Source of the DNA: Xanthomonas sp. F10
Lineage (GTDB): Bacteria > Pseudomonadota > Gammaproteobacteria > Xanthomonadales > Xanthomonadaceae
Length of the DNA: 64,000 nucleotides
Reading direction: 5' to 3'
NCBI RefSeq assembly: GCF_014206815.1
Contig: NZ_JACHNP010000004.1
Span: 1-64,000, forward strand
The translations under genes and the position numbers were made by a program. The notes beneath the pieces were generated by a model. That model saw only the letters and a program-made list of their open reading frames with translations. It searched no databases and had not been told where the DNA came from. Positions 40,647 to 49,823 of the stretch are shown piece after piece. Every line of letters begins with the position of its first letter. Positions within the stretch are counted from its first letter, which is position 1.

Positions 40647-41783
40647 ATGGGAGCGATGTACAGACAAGGGGCGCGCCTGCTGGCGCTGATCGCGGGCGTG
40701 ACCCCGCTGGCGTCGCGGGCCACGGACGCCGCACCGCCGCACAATGGCGTGCGGCACATGCCGACGTTCAATCTGCCGTTGTCGCCCTTCCTCAGTCCGC
40801 AGGCGCAGGCCGCCGCGCGCAAGGACATGGCGCAGGGCGACCCGCTGGCGAAGATGGACAACGCCACGCTGCGCCGCGAACTGCCGCGCATCCGTGCGGA
40901 GACCGAGGCCTGGGCCAAGACCGTGGTGGACCCGCTGCGCGAGCGCTACGGGGTGACGTTGCAGCGGACCACCTGGGACGGCGTGCCGGTGACCCTGGTG
41001 CAGCCGCGCGATGCCTCGCCGGCGCAGCGCCAGCGGCTGCTGATCGAATTGCATGGCGGTGCCTTCGTCATGGGCAGCGCGGCCTCGTTCGGCATGATGG
41101 AGGCGATCCCGGTGGCGGCGATGACCGGCGTCACCGTGGTCAGCGTCGACTACCGGCAAGGCCCGGAACACCGCTTCCCTGCGGCCAGCGAAGACGTGGC
41201 CACGGTCTATCGCGCCGCGCTCAAGCGCTACGCGCCGCAGCACATCGGCCTGTTCGGTTGCTCGGCCGGTGGCGTGCTGACCGGCGAGTCGCTGGCCTGG
41301 TTCGCCAAGGAGAAACTGCCGATGCCCGCTGCGGCCGGCATGTTCTGCGCCGGCGGCGATGCGCGCTACCGCGGCGATTCGCGCTACGTGGTGGCGGCGG
41401 TGAACGACGCACCGCTGCCCGATGCGCAGGGTGCGCTGCCGATCATGGAAGACCTGTACTACGGCGAGGGCGTGGACTTCCACGATCCGCTGGTGTCGCC
41501 GGTGTTCTCCGACGCGGTGCTGGCGCAGTTCCCGCCGCTGCTGTTCATCACCGGCACCCGCGCGGCGGAACTGAGCAATGTCGCCTACACCCACACGCGG
41601 CTGGTCGATCTGGGCCGCGAGGCGGACCTGCACGTGTGGGACGGCATGGGCCACGCGTTCCATCTGAACACCGCATTGCCGGAAAGCCAGCAGGCGCTGC
41701 GGGTGATCGCGCGCTTCTTCCGCCGGCATCTGGATCTGCCGCCGTCGCCGGCAGCGGCGCCGGTGGCCGCGACGCAGGACTGA
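40647..41783 (+). CDS. Alpha/beta hydrolase, hormone-sensitive lipase type
   Basis: 378 residues. An N-terminal hydrophobic stretch (ARLLALIAGVTPLASRA) suggests export. The oxyanion-hole HGG (IELHGGAF), the nucleophile in GCSAGG and the late His in DGMGHAFH mark the HSL esterase group. The acid residue region reads GTRAAELS rather than the common GTRD, so a nearby Glu may take that role. The substrate would be a short acyl ester. The start is uncertain among GTG 40644, ATG 40647 and ATG 40656. Confidence 0.85.
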   Translation: MGAMYRQGARLLALIAGVTPLASRATDAAPPHNGVRHMPTFNLPLSPFLSPQAQAAARKDMAQGDPLAKMDNATLRRELPRIRAETEAWAKTVVDPLRERYGVTLQRTTWDGVPVTLVQPRDASPAQRQRLLIELHGGAFVMGSAASFGMMEAIPVAAMTGVTVVSVDYRQGPEHRFPAASEDVATVYRAALKRYAPQHIGLFGCSAGGVLTGESLAWFAKEKLPMPAAAGMFCAGGDARYRGDSRYVVAAVNDAPLPDAQGALPIMEDLYYGEGVDFHDPLVSPVFSDAVLAQFPPLLFITGTRAAELSNVAYTHTRLVDLGREADLHVWDGMGHAFHLNTALPESQQALRVIARFFRRHLDLPPSPAAAPVAATQD

Positions 41784-41881
41784 CCAACGCCTCGCGACTG
41801 GCCGTCGCCGCGTGGCGGTGGCACAGTGGCGGCCGCTGCCCTGCGGCCGCCTTCAACCCGTTTTCTGCCAGGTGCTCCGCC

Positions 41882-42709
41882 ATGAAAACCCGCCACCGTT
41901 CCGACAGCGACGACGACCAGCCGCGGCTGGCGGTGCTGATCGACGCCGACAATGCGCAGCCATCGGTGATCGAAGGCCTGCTCGCCGAGGTCGCCAAGTA
42001 CGGCCTGGCCAGCGTCAAGCGCATCTACGGCGATTTCACCAGCACGCGCATGACCCAGTGGAAGCAGGCCCTGCTGAAGCACTCGATCAGCCCGGTGCAG
42101 CAGTTCGCCTACACCAGCGGCAAGAACGCCACCGACAGCTCGCTGATCATCGACGCGATGGACCTGCTCTACACCGGCCGCTTCGACGGCTTCTGCCTGG
42201 TCTCGAGCGACAGCGACTTCACCCGCCTGGCGCAGCGCCTGCGCGAGGAGGGGCCGACGGTGTATGGGTTCGGCGAGCGCAAGACCCCGGATGCGTTCGT
42301 GCAGGCCTGCGACAAGTTCATCTACACCGAAGTGCTGCGCAGCGAGGCCAGCGCCGCCGAGTCGGCCAAGCCCGCTGCCGCGGCCGCCAAGCCGGCGGCC
42401 AAGGGCCGCAAGAAGCCCGCCGCGACGCCGGCCAAGCCCGAGCCGGCGCCGGTGCCGACCGAGACCAAGGCGGCCGCGCCACTGACCCTGCTGCGGCAGG
42501 CGATCGAGGAGGCTTCGGACGACCAGGGCTGGGCCGGACTCGGCAGCGTCGGCAGCTATCTGAACAAGGTGCGGCCGGATTTCGATCCGCGCCTGTACGG
42601 GCACAAGAAGCTCAGCGATCTGCTGCGCCGGTTGTCGTCGCACTTCGAACTGGAGGAGCGCGGCAACGAAGGCGGCGGCAAGCGCATCTTCGTGCGCTCG
42701 CGCGGATGA
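41882..42709 (+). CDS. NYN domain protein with C-terminal OST-HTH/LOTUS domain
   Basis: 275 residues. Residues 15-155 form a PIN-like NYN nuclease domain with acidic residues in LIDADNAQPS, SSLIIDAMDLLY and CLVSSDSDF. An Ala/Lys/Pro linker (about 160-200) leads to an OST-HTH (LOTUS) domain: LTLLRQAIEEASDDQGWAGL then RLYGHKKLSDLLRRL. The pair suggests an RNA-directed nuclease or RNA-binding factor, as in MARF1-like proteins. Bacterial members are uncharacterised. It lies 98 bp after the hydrolase gene. Confidence 0.88.
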   Translation: MKTRHRSDSDDDQPRLAVLIDADNAQPSVIEGLLAEVAKYGLASVKRIYGDFTSTRMTQWKQALLKHSISPVQQFAYTSGKNATDSSLIIDAMDLLYTGRFDGFCLVSSDSDFTRLAQRLREEGPTVYGFGERKTPDAFVQACDKFIYTEVLRSEASAAESAKPAAAAAKPAAKGRKKPAATPAKPEPAPVPTETKAAAPLTLLRQAIEEASDDQGWAGLGSVGSYLNKVRPDFDPRLYGHKKLSDLLRRLSSHFELEERGNEGGGKRIFVRSRG

Positions 42710-42770
42710 GCCGCCTGTCGCCGCGGTGTGGCGTCGCGGCACTGCCCGGCGCACCCAGGTGCACGACACG

Positions 42771-43373
42771 ATGAGCGATCGACCCTACGCCCCGTCCTGC
42801 GACCGCAACCGCGATCCGATCCTGCAGGTGCTGCAGCGCCAGTTCGCCGACCGCCGCCGCGTGCTGGAGATCGGCAGCGGCACCGGCCAGCACGCGGTGT
42901 ATTTCGCCGCGGCGCTGCCGCAGCTGACCTGGCAATGCAGTGAGCGTGCCGAGCACCTGCCCGGCATCGCGCAGTGGCTGGAGGCGGCGGCGCTGCCGAA
43001 CACGCCGCCGGCGCTGGCGCTGGACGTGCGCGAAGGGCTGTGGCCGTGCGATGGCTACGATGCGGTGTTCACCGCGAACACCTTGCACATCATGGGTTGG
43101 GACGCGGTGCAGGCGTTCTTCGCCGGCGTCGGCCCGCTGTTGGCGAACAGCGCCGATGGCGTGCTGGCAGTGTACGGGCCGTTCAACGATGGCGGCGCCT
43201 TCACCAGCGACAGCAACCGCGATTTCGATGCGTGGCTGAAGGCGCGCGACCCGGCGAGCGGCATCCGCGATGCCGAGGCGGTGGATGCGCTGGCGCAGGC
43301 GCAGGGCCTGGTGCTGCAGGAAGACGTGGCGATGCCCGCCAACAACCGCTGCCTGGTCTGGCGCCGGGGCTAG
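42771..43373 (+). CDS. DUF938 SAM-dependent methyltransferase
   Basis: 200 residues. The start SCDRNRDPILQVLQRQF and the SAM loop LEIGSGTGQHAVYFA are typical of DUF938, as is YGPFNDGGAFTSDSNRDFD later on. No substrate is known for the family. The ATG at 42771 fits the family N-terminus; a longer frame starts 45 bp earlier. It follows the NYN gene by 61 bp on the same strand. Confidence 0.87.
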   Translation: MSDRPYAPSCDRNRDPILQVLQRQFADRRRVLEIGSGTGQHAVYFAAALPQLTWQCSERAEHLPGIAQWLEAAALPNTPPALALDVREGLWPCDGYDAVFTANTLHIMGWDAVQAFFAGVGPLLANSADGVLAVYGPFNDGGAFTSDSNRDFDAWLKARDPASGIRDAEAVDALAQAQGLVLQEDVAMPANNRCLVWRRG

Positions 43374-43569
43374 GCGTGGCCGACCAGCGCGCGATCGACT
43401 TGTCGGCCGCGCGTTGCGTCCAGGTGACGAAGACGCGTCGTTCCCCTCATGACGGTTTCACCGTGGTGCCACGGCGGATTCACCGCGCGCTTGCGACTGT
43501 GCGACGACACCCGCCGCCGCCGAACGTGCCCGCGGCCGGTGCTTCCTTCCTTCGCCACGGAGCGTTCCC

Positions 43570-44352
43570 ATGGACAACAACGACAAAGCCCGCGATCTCA
43601 ATCGCGACCCGATTTCCGGCACCCCGGGCTCGCATCCGGTCGGGGTCGGCATCGGCGGCACCGCCGGCGGCGTGGCCGCGGGCGCACTGGCCGGCACCGT
43701 ATTCGGGCCGCTCGGCACCTTGATCGGCGCAGCGGTGGGCGTGGTTGCCGGCGCGGCCGCGGGCAAGGGCGTGGCCGAGCGCATCGACCCCACCGGCGAG
43801 GACGCCTACTGGCGCGAGGAATACCGCAACCGCGACTACGCCAAGGCCGATTACGACTACGACCGCGACTACGCCGCGGCCTACGGCCTGGGCCTGCAGG
43901 CGCGCGAGCAGTATCCCTCGCGCACCTGGGACGAACACGAGCGCGAACTGTCGCACGACTGGGGCAAGCGCCGCGGCGACTCGCGCCTGGAGTGGGACGA
44001 GGCGCGACTGGCCGCGCGCGACTCCTGGGAGCGCGCCGATGCTACCTACCGCACCTACGAGGACAGCGACCGCTACTACGCCGAGCGCTTCGACACCGTG
44101 GACTACCGCGGCACCGACAGCAGCTACGACGACTACCGCCCGGCCTACCGCTATGGCGTGCAGGCGCGCAGCCGCTACCGCGATCGCGTCTGGGACGACC
44201 GCCTGGAATCGGATCTGGAAAGCGGCTGGGAGCGCGTCAAGGACCGCTCGCGGCTGAGCTGGGCGCAGGCCAAGGCCGCCGTGCGCGAAGCCTTCGATTC
44301 GGATCGCTACGATCGCCCCGGCCGCGGCAATCCGCCCGATCCGCGGGTCTGA
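43570..44352 (+). CDS. Glycine-zipper protein with duplicated Tyr/Trp/Asp-rich module
   Basis: 260 residues, no signal peptide. Residues 25-68 are a glycine-zipper (GGTAGGVAAGALAG, then GAAVGVVAGAAAGKG) able to form paired membrane helices. Two copies of a module of about 57 residues follow at 98-154 and 187-243. Each has the pattern DYxxAYxxGxQAR, a Trp in RxWD, another Trp about twelve residues on, and SRLxWxxA. The protein is very rich in Tyr, Asp and Arg. No characterised family is recognised. A strong hairpin follows the stop. Confidence 0.78.
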   Translation: MDNNDKARDLNRDPISGTPGSHPVGVGIGGTAGGVAAGALAGTVFGPLGTLIGAAVGVVAGAAAGKGVAERIDPTGEDAYWREEYRNRDYAKADYDYDRDYAAAYGLGLQAREQYPSRTWDEHERELSHDWGKRRGDSRLEWDEARLAARDSWERADATYRTYEDSDRYYAERFDTVDYRGTDSSYDDYRPAYRYGVQARSRYRDRVWDDRLESDLESGWERVKDRSRLSWAQAKAAVREAFDSDRYDRPGRGNPPDPRV

Positions 44353-44364
44353 TGTCGCCGCGCG

Positions 44365-44399
44365 TTCGATCGGGTTGCCGCCAGCGGCGCCCGATTGAA
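44365..44399 (+). terminator. Strong hairpin after the glycine-zipper gene
   Basis: TTCGATCGGG pairs with CCCGATTGAA (one G-T pair), and inside it GCCGC pairs with GCGGC, 12 nt after the stop at 44352. There is no long T-run, but stem size and place fit a terminator. Confidence 0.5.
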
Positions 44400-44607
44400 T
44401 TGCGCCTTCCGTCGGCGCAGCGTCCGCATATGCGCGGCCGCTGCGCCGTATGTGGGAGTGTTTTCTGTGGGAGGAACTTCAGTCCCGACGCGCAGTGTTT
44501 CCGATACCCGAGAATCAGGGCCGCGCTACGACCTTGCCACACGGGCAGTGATCCAAAGATGTTCCCCGGAAGTCATTCGGCAGTCCGGCGCGATGACGAC
44601 ATCCGAG

Positions 44608-44674
44608 GTCGCGGCTGAAGCCGCTCCTACGCAAAGCGGATAATGGTGTTGTAGGAGCGGCTTCAGCCGCGACG
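44608..44674. repeat. Palindromic repeat, inverted arrangement
   Basis: GTCGCGGCTGAAGCCGCTCC (from 44609) is followed after an 18-bp gap by TGTAGGAGCGGCTTCAGCCG (44650). The arms are in the opposite order to those at 1889 and 28146, so two neighbouring copies may have lost their outer halves. Confidence 0.8.
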
Positions 44675-44765
44675 CTATTTACGCCGCACACCAAGCATCC
44701 CGCGGCATGCGTCATCGCCACGACCGGCACCGCCACCCACGGCGATGCCGACGTGACTGGGTGCC

Positions 44766-47700
44766 TCAGGCCGCCTGCACGATATGCAGCGCCTTGGGAT
44801 TGCGCCAGGTCGCCAGCAGCCGCGCTTCGCGCTGCTTGGCGTCGTGCAGGTGCGCTTCCTTGACGTGGCCGTAGCCGCGGATGTGCTCCGGGATGCTGGC
44901 GATCTGCACCGCCAGCCCCAGGTTGTTCGCCTGCAGCCGCTGCAGCAGTTCGTCCACGGTGGCGACGTAGTCGGCGATCAACTGCCGTTCGCCGCGCCGC
45001 TCGGCACTGTAGCCGAACACGTCGAAGGCACCGCCGCGCAGGCGGCGCAGCTTGGCCAGCCACTTGAACGCGGTGAACATCCACGGGCCGTATTCGCGCT
45101 TGCGCAGCCGGCCCTGCGCGTCCTTCTTCGCCAGCAGCGGCGGCGCCAGGTGGAAGCGCAGCCGGTAGTCGCCCTCGAACTGCGCCTGCACCTGCTGCGC
45201 GAACGCGCCGCTGGTGTACAGCCGCGCCACTTCGTACTCGTCCTTGTAGGCCATCAGCTTGAACGCATAACGCGCTACCGCTTCGGTCAGCGCAGTCGAG
45301 GCTGGGGCCACGCGCTGCTCGGCGGCGCGCACGCGCTCCACCAGCGCGCTGTAGCGCGCGGCGTAGGTGGCGTCCTGGTAGTCGACCAGAAAGGCGTGGC
45401 GGCGTGCGACCAATTCGTGCAGCGAGCGCGACAGGCGGCTGTCGTCCAGCGGCGGGTGCCCGGTATCGCCGCTGTCGGCGGCAGCCGGCAATTCGCGCGC
45501 CGGACGCGGATTGGACGGATTGCGCGGGGCGGCGCTGGCGCCGGCCTCGTGGCCTTCCCACTCGCCCGGCGGCAGTTGCTGCAGGCCCAGCGCCTGGCGT
45601 TCGCGTTCGTCCGCGGCCGCATCGGTGAGGCCGGCCGCGCGTCGCGCCGCGGGCAGGTCCAGCGCCGCCAGGCGGCCCCAGGCGAACGCCTGCTGGTTCA
45701 TCGCCACCGCCGCGCCGTTGAGCTCGATCGCGCGCATCAGCGCCGCGTGCGACAGCGGCACCAGGCCCTGCTGCCAGGCGTAGCCGAGCATGAACAGGTT
45801 GCTGGCGATGGCGTCGCCGAGCAGCGCAGTGGCCAGTTGCGTGGCGTCGAGCAGCAGCGGGTCGCGCCCGCCCAGCGCCAGGCGCACGCCGGCAATGATC
45901 TCGGCGGCGGGGAACTGCATGTCCGGATGCGTGGTGAAGGTGCCGGGCATCGCCTCGTAGCTGTTGAGCACCACCTGCGCGCGATCGCCGCGCACCTTGG
46001 ACAGCGCCCAATAGTCGTTGACCACCACCATGTCGCAGCCCAGCACCAGGTCGGCCTCGCCGGCGGCGATGCGCACCGCGTGCAGGTCCTCCGGCTGCCG
46101 CGCGATGCGGATATGCGTCGTGACCGCGCCGCCCTTCTGCGCCAGGCCGGTCTGGTCGAGCACGCTGGCGCCCTTGCCCTCCAGGTGCCCGGCCATGCCC
46201 AGCAGCGCGCCGATGGTGACCACGCCGGTGCCGCCGACGCCGGTGATGAGGATGTTCCAGGGCTGGCGCAGGTCGCTGCGGAAGCTCGGCGCCGGCAGCT
46301 GCTCCAGCAGCGCCGCGGCCTCGGCCTTGCGGCCCTTGCGCGGCTGCCCGCCGTGCACGGTGACGAAGCTGGGGCAGAACCCGGACACGCAGGAATAGTC
46401 CTTGTTGCAGCTGGACTGGTCGATCTGGCGCTTGCGCCCGTACTCGGTCTCCTTCGGCAGCACCGACACGCAGAAGCTCTTCTCGCCGCAGTCGCCGCAG
46501 CCTTCGCACACCAGCGAGTTGACCAGCACGCGCTTGGGCGGATCGGGCAGCTTGCCGCGCTTGCGCCGGCGCCGCTTCTCGGTGGCGCAGGTCTGGTCGT
46601 AGATCAGCACGCTGGTGCCCTTGACCTCGCGCAGGCGCCGCTGCACCGCGTCCAACTCGCTGCGGTCGTGGAAGTCCACGTCGCTGGGGAACAGTTCGCG
46701 GCGCCGCGTCCACTTGCCGATGTCGTCGCTGACCAGGGCGATGGTGTGCACGCCTTCGGCACGCATCTGCCGGGCGATGTCGGGCACGCTGAGGGTGCCG
46801 TCCACCGGCTGCCCGCCGGTCATCGCCACCGCGTCGTTGTAGAGGATCTTGTAGGTGATGTTGACGCCGGCAGCGATCGATTGGCGGATCGCCAACGAGC
46901 CGCTGTGGAAATAGGTGCCGTCGCCCAGGTTCTGGAACACGTGCGGGGTGTCGGTGAACGGCGCCTGCCCGGCCCAGGTGACGCCTTCGCCGCCCATGTG
47001 GGTGAAGGTGTCGGTGGCGCGGTCCATCCACGTCACCATGTAGTGGCAGCCGATGCCGGCCATCGCCCGCGACCCCTCCGGCACCGCCGTGGAGGTGTTG
47101 TGCGGGCAGCCGGAGCAGTAGTGCGGCACACGCGGGAAGTTGGCGCGCGGCAGCGCCATTTCCGCTTCCTTGGCCTCCATCCAGCGCAGCCGCTGCTCGA
47201 TCGAATCGGTGTCGAGCGCAGTGGCCTGGGTCAGGCGCAGGATGCGCTTGCCGATCACCCCGGCGATGGTGGCCGGGGTCAGTTCGCCGGTGGACGGCAG
47301 GATCCATTCGCCGGCCTCGTCGTACTTGCCGACGATGCTCGGGCGCGGGCCGGCGCTGGCCGGCCAGTTGTAGAACTGCTCCTTCATCTGCCGCTCGATG
47401 AAGGCCTTCTTCTCCTCTACCACGACGATGTCCTGCAGCCCGCGCGCGAATGCGGCGATGCCCAGCGGCTCCAGCGGCCAGGTCATGCCGACCTTGTACA
47501 CGCGGATGCCGATGCGCGCGCAGGCGTCCGCATCCAGGCCCAGGTATTCCAGCGCCTGCAGCACGTCCAGGTAGCTCTTGCCGGTGGTGACGATGCCCAG
47601 CCGCGCCTGCGGCGCATCCATCACCGTGCGGTCGATGCCGTTGGCGCGGGCGAAGGCCTGCGCGGCGCGCACCGCATAACGGTGCAGGCGCATCTCCTGG

Positions 47701-48488
47701 TCCAGCGGCGGATCCGGCCAGCGGATGTTGAGGCCCCCCGGCGGCAGTTCGAAATCCTCCGGCAGCACGATCTGCCGCGCGAACGGATCCACCTGCACCG
47801 AGGCCGAGGATTCCACCGTCTCGGCGATGGTCTTGAAGCCGATCCAGCGCCCGGTGTAGCGGCTCATCGCCCAGCCGAGCAGGCCCATGTCGAGGATGTC
47901 CTGCACGCCGGCCGGATTGAGCACCGGCATCATCGCGCTGACGAACTCGTCCTCCGAGCCGTGCGGCAGGGTCGAGCTGCGGCAGGCATGGTCGTCGGCG
48001 GCCAGCGCCAGCACGCCGCCGTGGCGCGAGGTGCCGGCGGCATTGCCGTGCTTGAACACGTCGCCGCAGCGGTCCACGCCCGGGCCCTTGCCGTACCACA
48101 TGGCGTACACGCCATCCACGCGCGCGCCGGGGAAGAGATTGGTCTGCTGCGTGCCCCAGACCATGGTCGCGCCCAGGTCCTCGTTGAGCCCGGGCTTGAA
48201 CACCACGTTGGCCGCGTCCAGGTGCTTGCGCGCGCGCCACAGTTCCAGGTCGAACCCGCCCAGCGGGCTGCCGCGGTAGCCGCTGACGAAGCCGCCGGTG
48301 TTCAGCCCGGCGGCGCGGTCGCGCAGTTGCTGCATCAATGGCAGCCGTACCAGCGCCTGCACGCCGGACAGATAGATGCGGCCATCGGTGCGGGTGTACT
48401 TGTCTTCCAGCTTATAGCCGGTATCCACGCCGTCGGCAGCCGCTGCGGCGAGGGAGGACGACGGACGCGGATCGGCGATGCGGTTCAT
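44766..48488 (-). CDS. Indolepyruvate:ferredoxin oxidoreductase, fused alpha and beta subunits
   Basis: 1240 residues. It decarboxylates aryl 2-oxo acids to acyl-CoA and reduces ferredoxin. The N-terminal third has VSGYRGSPLGGFD of the pyrimidine-binding type. The thiamine diphosphate region follows, with CSGCPHNTST and GIGCHYM. An iron-sulfur stretch, CEGCGDCGEKSFC then CNKDYSC, is next. The IorB-like gamma domain has GVGGTGVVTIGALLGMAG near residue 740. Archaeal enzymes split this into two genes; the single-chain form is common in proteobacteria. It may serve degradation of aromatic or branched amino acids. No ferredoxin gene is adjacent. Confidence 0.92.
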   Translation of the reverse strand: MNRIADPRPSSSLAAAAADGVDTGYKLEDKYTRTDGRIYLSGVQALVRLPLMQQLRDRAAGLNTGGFVSGYRGSPLGGFDLELWRARKHLDAANVVFKPGLNEDLGATMVWGTQQTNLFPGARVDGVYAMWYGKGPGVDRCGDVFKHGNAAGTSRHGGVLALAADDHACRSSTLPHGSEDEFVSAMMPVLNPAGVQDILDMGLLGWAMSRYTGRWIGFKTIAETVESSASVQVDPFARQIVLPEDFELPPGGLNIRWPDPPLDQEMRLHRYAVRAAQAFARANGIDRTVMDAPQARLGIVTTGKSYLDVLQALEYLGLDADACARIGIRVYKVGMTWPLEPLGIAAFARGLQDIVVVEEKKAFIERQMKEQFYNWPASAGPRPSIVGKYDEAGEWILPSTGELTPATIAGVIGKRILRLTQATALDTDSIEQRLRWMEAKEAEMALPRANFPRVPHYCSGCPHNTSTAVPEGSRAMAGIGCHYMVTWMDRATDTFTHMGGEGVTWAGQAPFTDTPHVFQNLGDGTYFHSGSLAIRQSIAAGVNITYKILYNDAVAMTGGQPVDGTLSVPDIARQMRAEGVHTIALVSDDIGKWTRRRELFPSDVDFHDRSELDAVQRRLREVKGTSVLIYDQTCATEKRRRRKRGKLPDPPKRVLVNSLVCEGCGDCGEKSFCVSVLPKETEYGRKRQIDQSSCNKDYSCVSGFCPSFVTVHGGQPRKGRKAEAAALLEQLPAPSFRSDLRQPWNILITGVGGTGVVTIGALLGMAGHLEGKGASVLDQTGLAQKGGAVTTHIRIARQPEDLHAVRIAAGEADLVLGCDMVVVNDYWALSKVRGDRAQVVLNSYEAMPGTFTTHPDMQFPAAEIIAGVRLALGGRDPLLLDATQLATALLGDAIASNLFMLGYAWQQGLVPLSHAALMRAIELNGAAVAMNQQAFAWGRLAALDLPAARRAAGLTDAAADERERQALGLQQLPPGEWEGHEAGASAAPRNPSNPRPARELPAAADSGDTGHPPLDDSRLSRSLHELVARRHAFLVDYQDATYAARYSALVERVRAAEQRVAPASTALTEAVARYAFKLMAYKDEYEVARLYTSGAFAQQVQAQFEGDYRLRFHLAPPLLAKKDAQGRLRKREYGPWMFTAFKWLAKLRRLRGGAFDVFGYSAERRGERQLIADYVATVDELLQRLQANNLGLAVQIASIPEHIRGYGHVKEAHLHDAKQREARLLATWRNPKALHIVQAA

Positions 48489-48648
48489 GGCTTGCCCGGA
48501 AATGGAAGGCTGGCGGGCGCGCAGCGCCTGCCGCGCGCGATCGCCCCGATTGTATCAGCGGCGATTTTTGCGCTCGTTCTCGTCCACGGCGGCGCGGGCA
48601 CGGTAGGATGGGACTTGGGTGAGGGGATCACTCCAGGGGATTGCAGCA

Positions 48649-49290
48649 GTGAAGGCATACACATACGCAGTGGCCGCGATGCTGGCCTGCATCGGTCTGG
48701 CCACCGCGGCCAGCGTGCGGGCGCAGGCATTGCCGGCACCGAAAGAGTTCTATTTCGACGAAGACCGCAGCACCACCCGCCCGGTCACCGCCATCGCCGG
48801 CAGCGGCGAGGCCCTGGTCGATCGCCTGGCCAGTACCGTGCAGCGCGACCCCAACGCCAACGAGGCGCGCGCCCAGCTGGCCGGCATCGCCATGGCCGGC
48901 GGCCGCCGGGAACTTGGCGAACAGTTGTACCAGGCGGCGCTGCATGGCCTGCCCGCCGGCATGCAGCGGCGGCAGGTGCAGTGGAACTACGGGTGGGACC
49001 TGCTGCGTGCCGGCGATCCGGGCCGCGCGTTGAGCGAGTGGAGTGCCCTGGTCAACGGCCGCCCGGCGGCACCGGATTGGGTCCCGCCGACCCTGGCGCT
49101 GGCCTTGTGGCGGTTGCAGCGCAAGGACGAGGCGGTGAAGTGGTACGCCGCCGCGGCACGCACCTGGCCGGACAAATGGGGTGCCGGCGCCGATTTCGCC
49201 GCGTTGTTGCCGAGCTGGCGCGACGACGAGCGCGCCACCCTGGCCGACGTGCAGGCCGCCTGGAAGGCGGCGCCGCCGGCCTGGCCCTGA
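48649..49290 (+). CDS. Secreted TPR-like protein
   Basis: 213 residues from a GTG preceded by AGGGGA. The signal peptide ends SVRAQA near 27. Helical pairs follow: EARAQLAGIAMAGGRRELGEQLYQAAL, WNYGWDLLRAGDPGRALSEWSALV and LALALWRLQRKDEAVKWYAAAART, which read as degenerate tetratricopeptide repeats. Such proteins often act as periplasmic binding scaffolds. No partner is evident. It is divergent from the oxidoreductase gene, 160 bp apart. Confidence 0.75.
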   Translation: MKAYTYAVAAMLACIGLATAASVRAQALPAPKEFYFDEDRSTTRPVTAIAGSGEALVDRLASTVQRDPNANEARAQLAGIAMAGGRRELGEQLYQAALHGLPAGMQRRQVQWNYGWDLLRAGDPGRALSEWSALVNGRPAAPDWVPPTLALALWRLQRKDEAVKWYAAAARTWPDKWGAGADFAALLPSWRDDERATLADVQAAWKAAPPAWP

Positions 49291-49823
49291 GGGCCGCGCG
49301 CCAAGGAGCGCGACGCGGCCAGCGCAATCCGTTGTGTTGATCGTGGTCGATCGCACGGGGCAAGGTGTCGTTGCTCCTGCACCGAGAGCCCGTCTGCGGC
49401 TGGGCGCAAGACAGGTGCGACGTCGTCGCGCATCGGCGCCGACAGGATGCAGATGGCCGAGGCGCCGGTCGCGGCTGAAGCCGCTCCGACGGATGTCGCG
49501 ACGCCAGTCGCCGCCTGTCTATGCAGGCCAGCGTGCGCTGACTGCCGACGAGCACCCGCAGGTGCGCATCATGGCCTGCTCGGCCAGTACGCTTCGGCGT
49601 TCTACGGCCCGTGCTGCGAGGCCGCAGCCACGGCCTGCCGATGCGCGGCGCACCCTGCGCGGCATACGCGGCAGGAGCGAGCCGGCACGCTTCGTGGCCG
49701 CTATCCACGTCATCGGCATCGCCACGGCGACGAAGACGAGAACGCGATCCGCGCCGCCACGACGGCGTCTGCGCAGATGCCATGCGATGATGCCGCGTAC
49801 CCGCTGGATTCCGTGCTGTACCC
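49291..49823. other. Intergenic region with half of a palindromic repeat
   Basis: 533 bp without a supported gene. GTCGCGGCTGAAGCCGCTCC at 49468 is a lone arm of the common repeat. Its translation (VAAEAAPT) appears inside spurious frames here. The promoter of the AEC transporter gene should lie near the right end. Confidence 0.6.

Larger units (their letters stand above)
44353..44765. other. Convergent junction with hairpin and palindromic repeat
   Basis: 413 bp between the glycine-zipper gene and the oxidoreductase gene. It holds a terminator-like hairpin (44365), a degenerate half repeat near 44454-44482 (GGAGGAACTTCAGTCCCGACG) and the palindrome 44608-44674. No gene is supported. Confidence 0.6.

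Noticed and set aside
44784-49340. A 1518-codon plus-strand frame across the oxidoreductase gene
   Set aside because: It is antisense to a full-length indolepyruvate:ferredoxin oxidoreductase and shows only Ala/Arg/Gln/His-rich composition.
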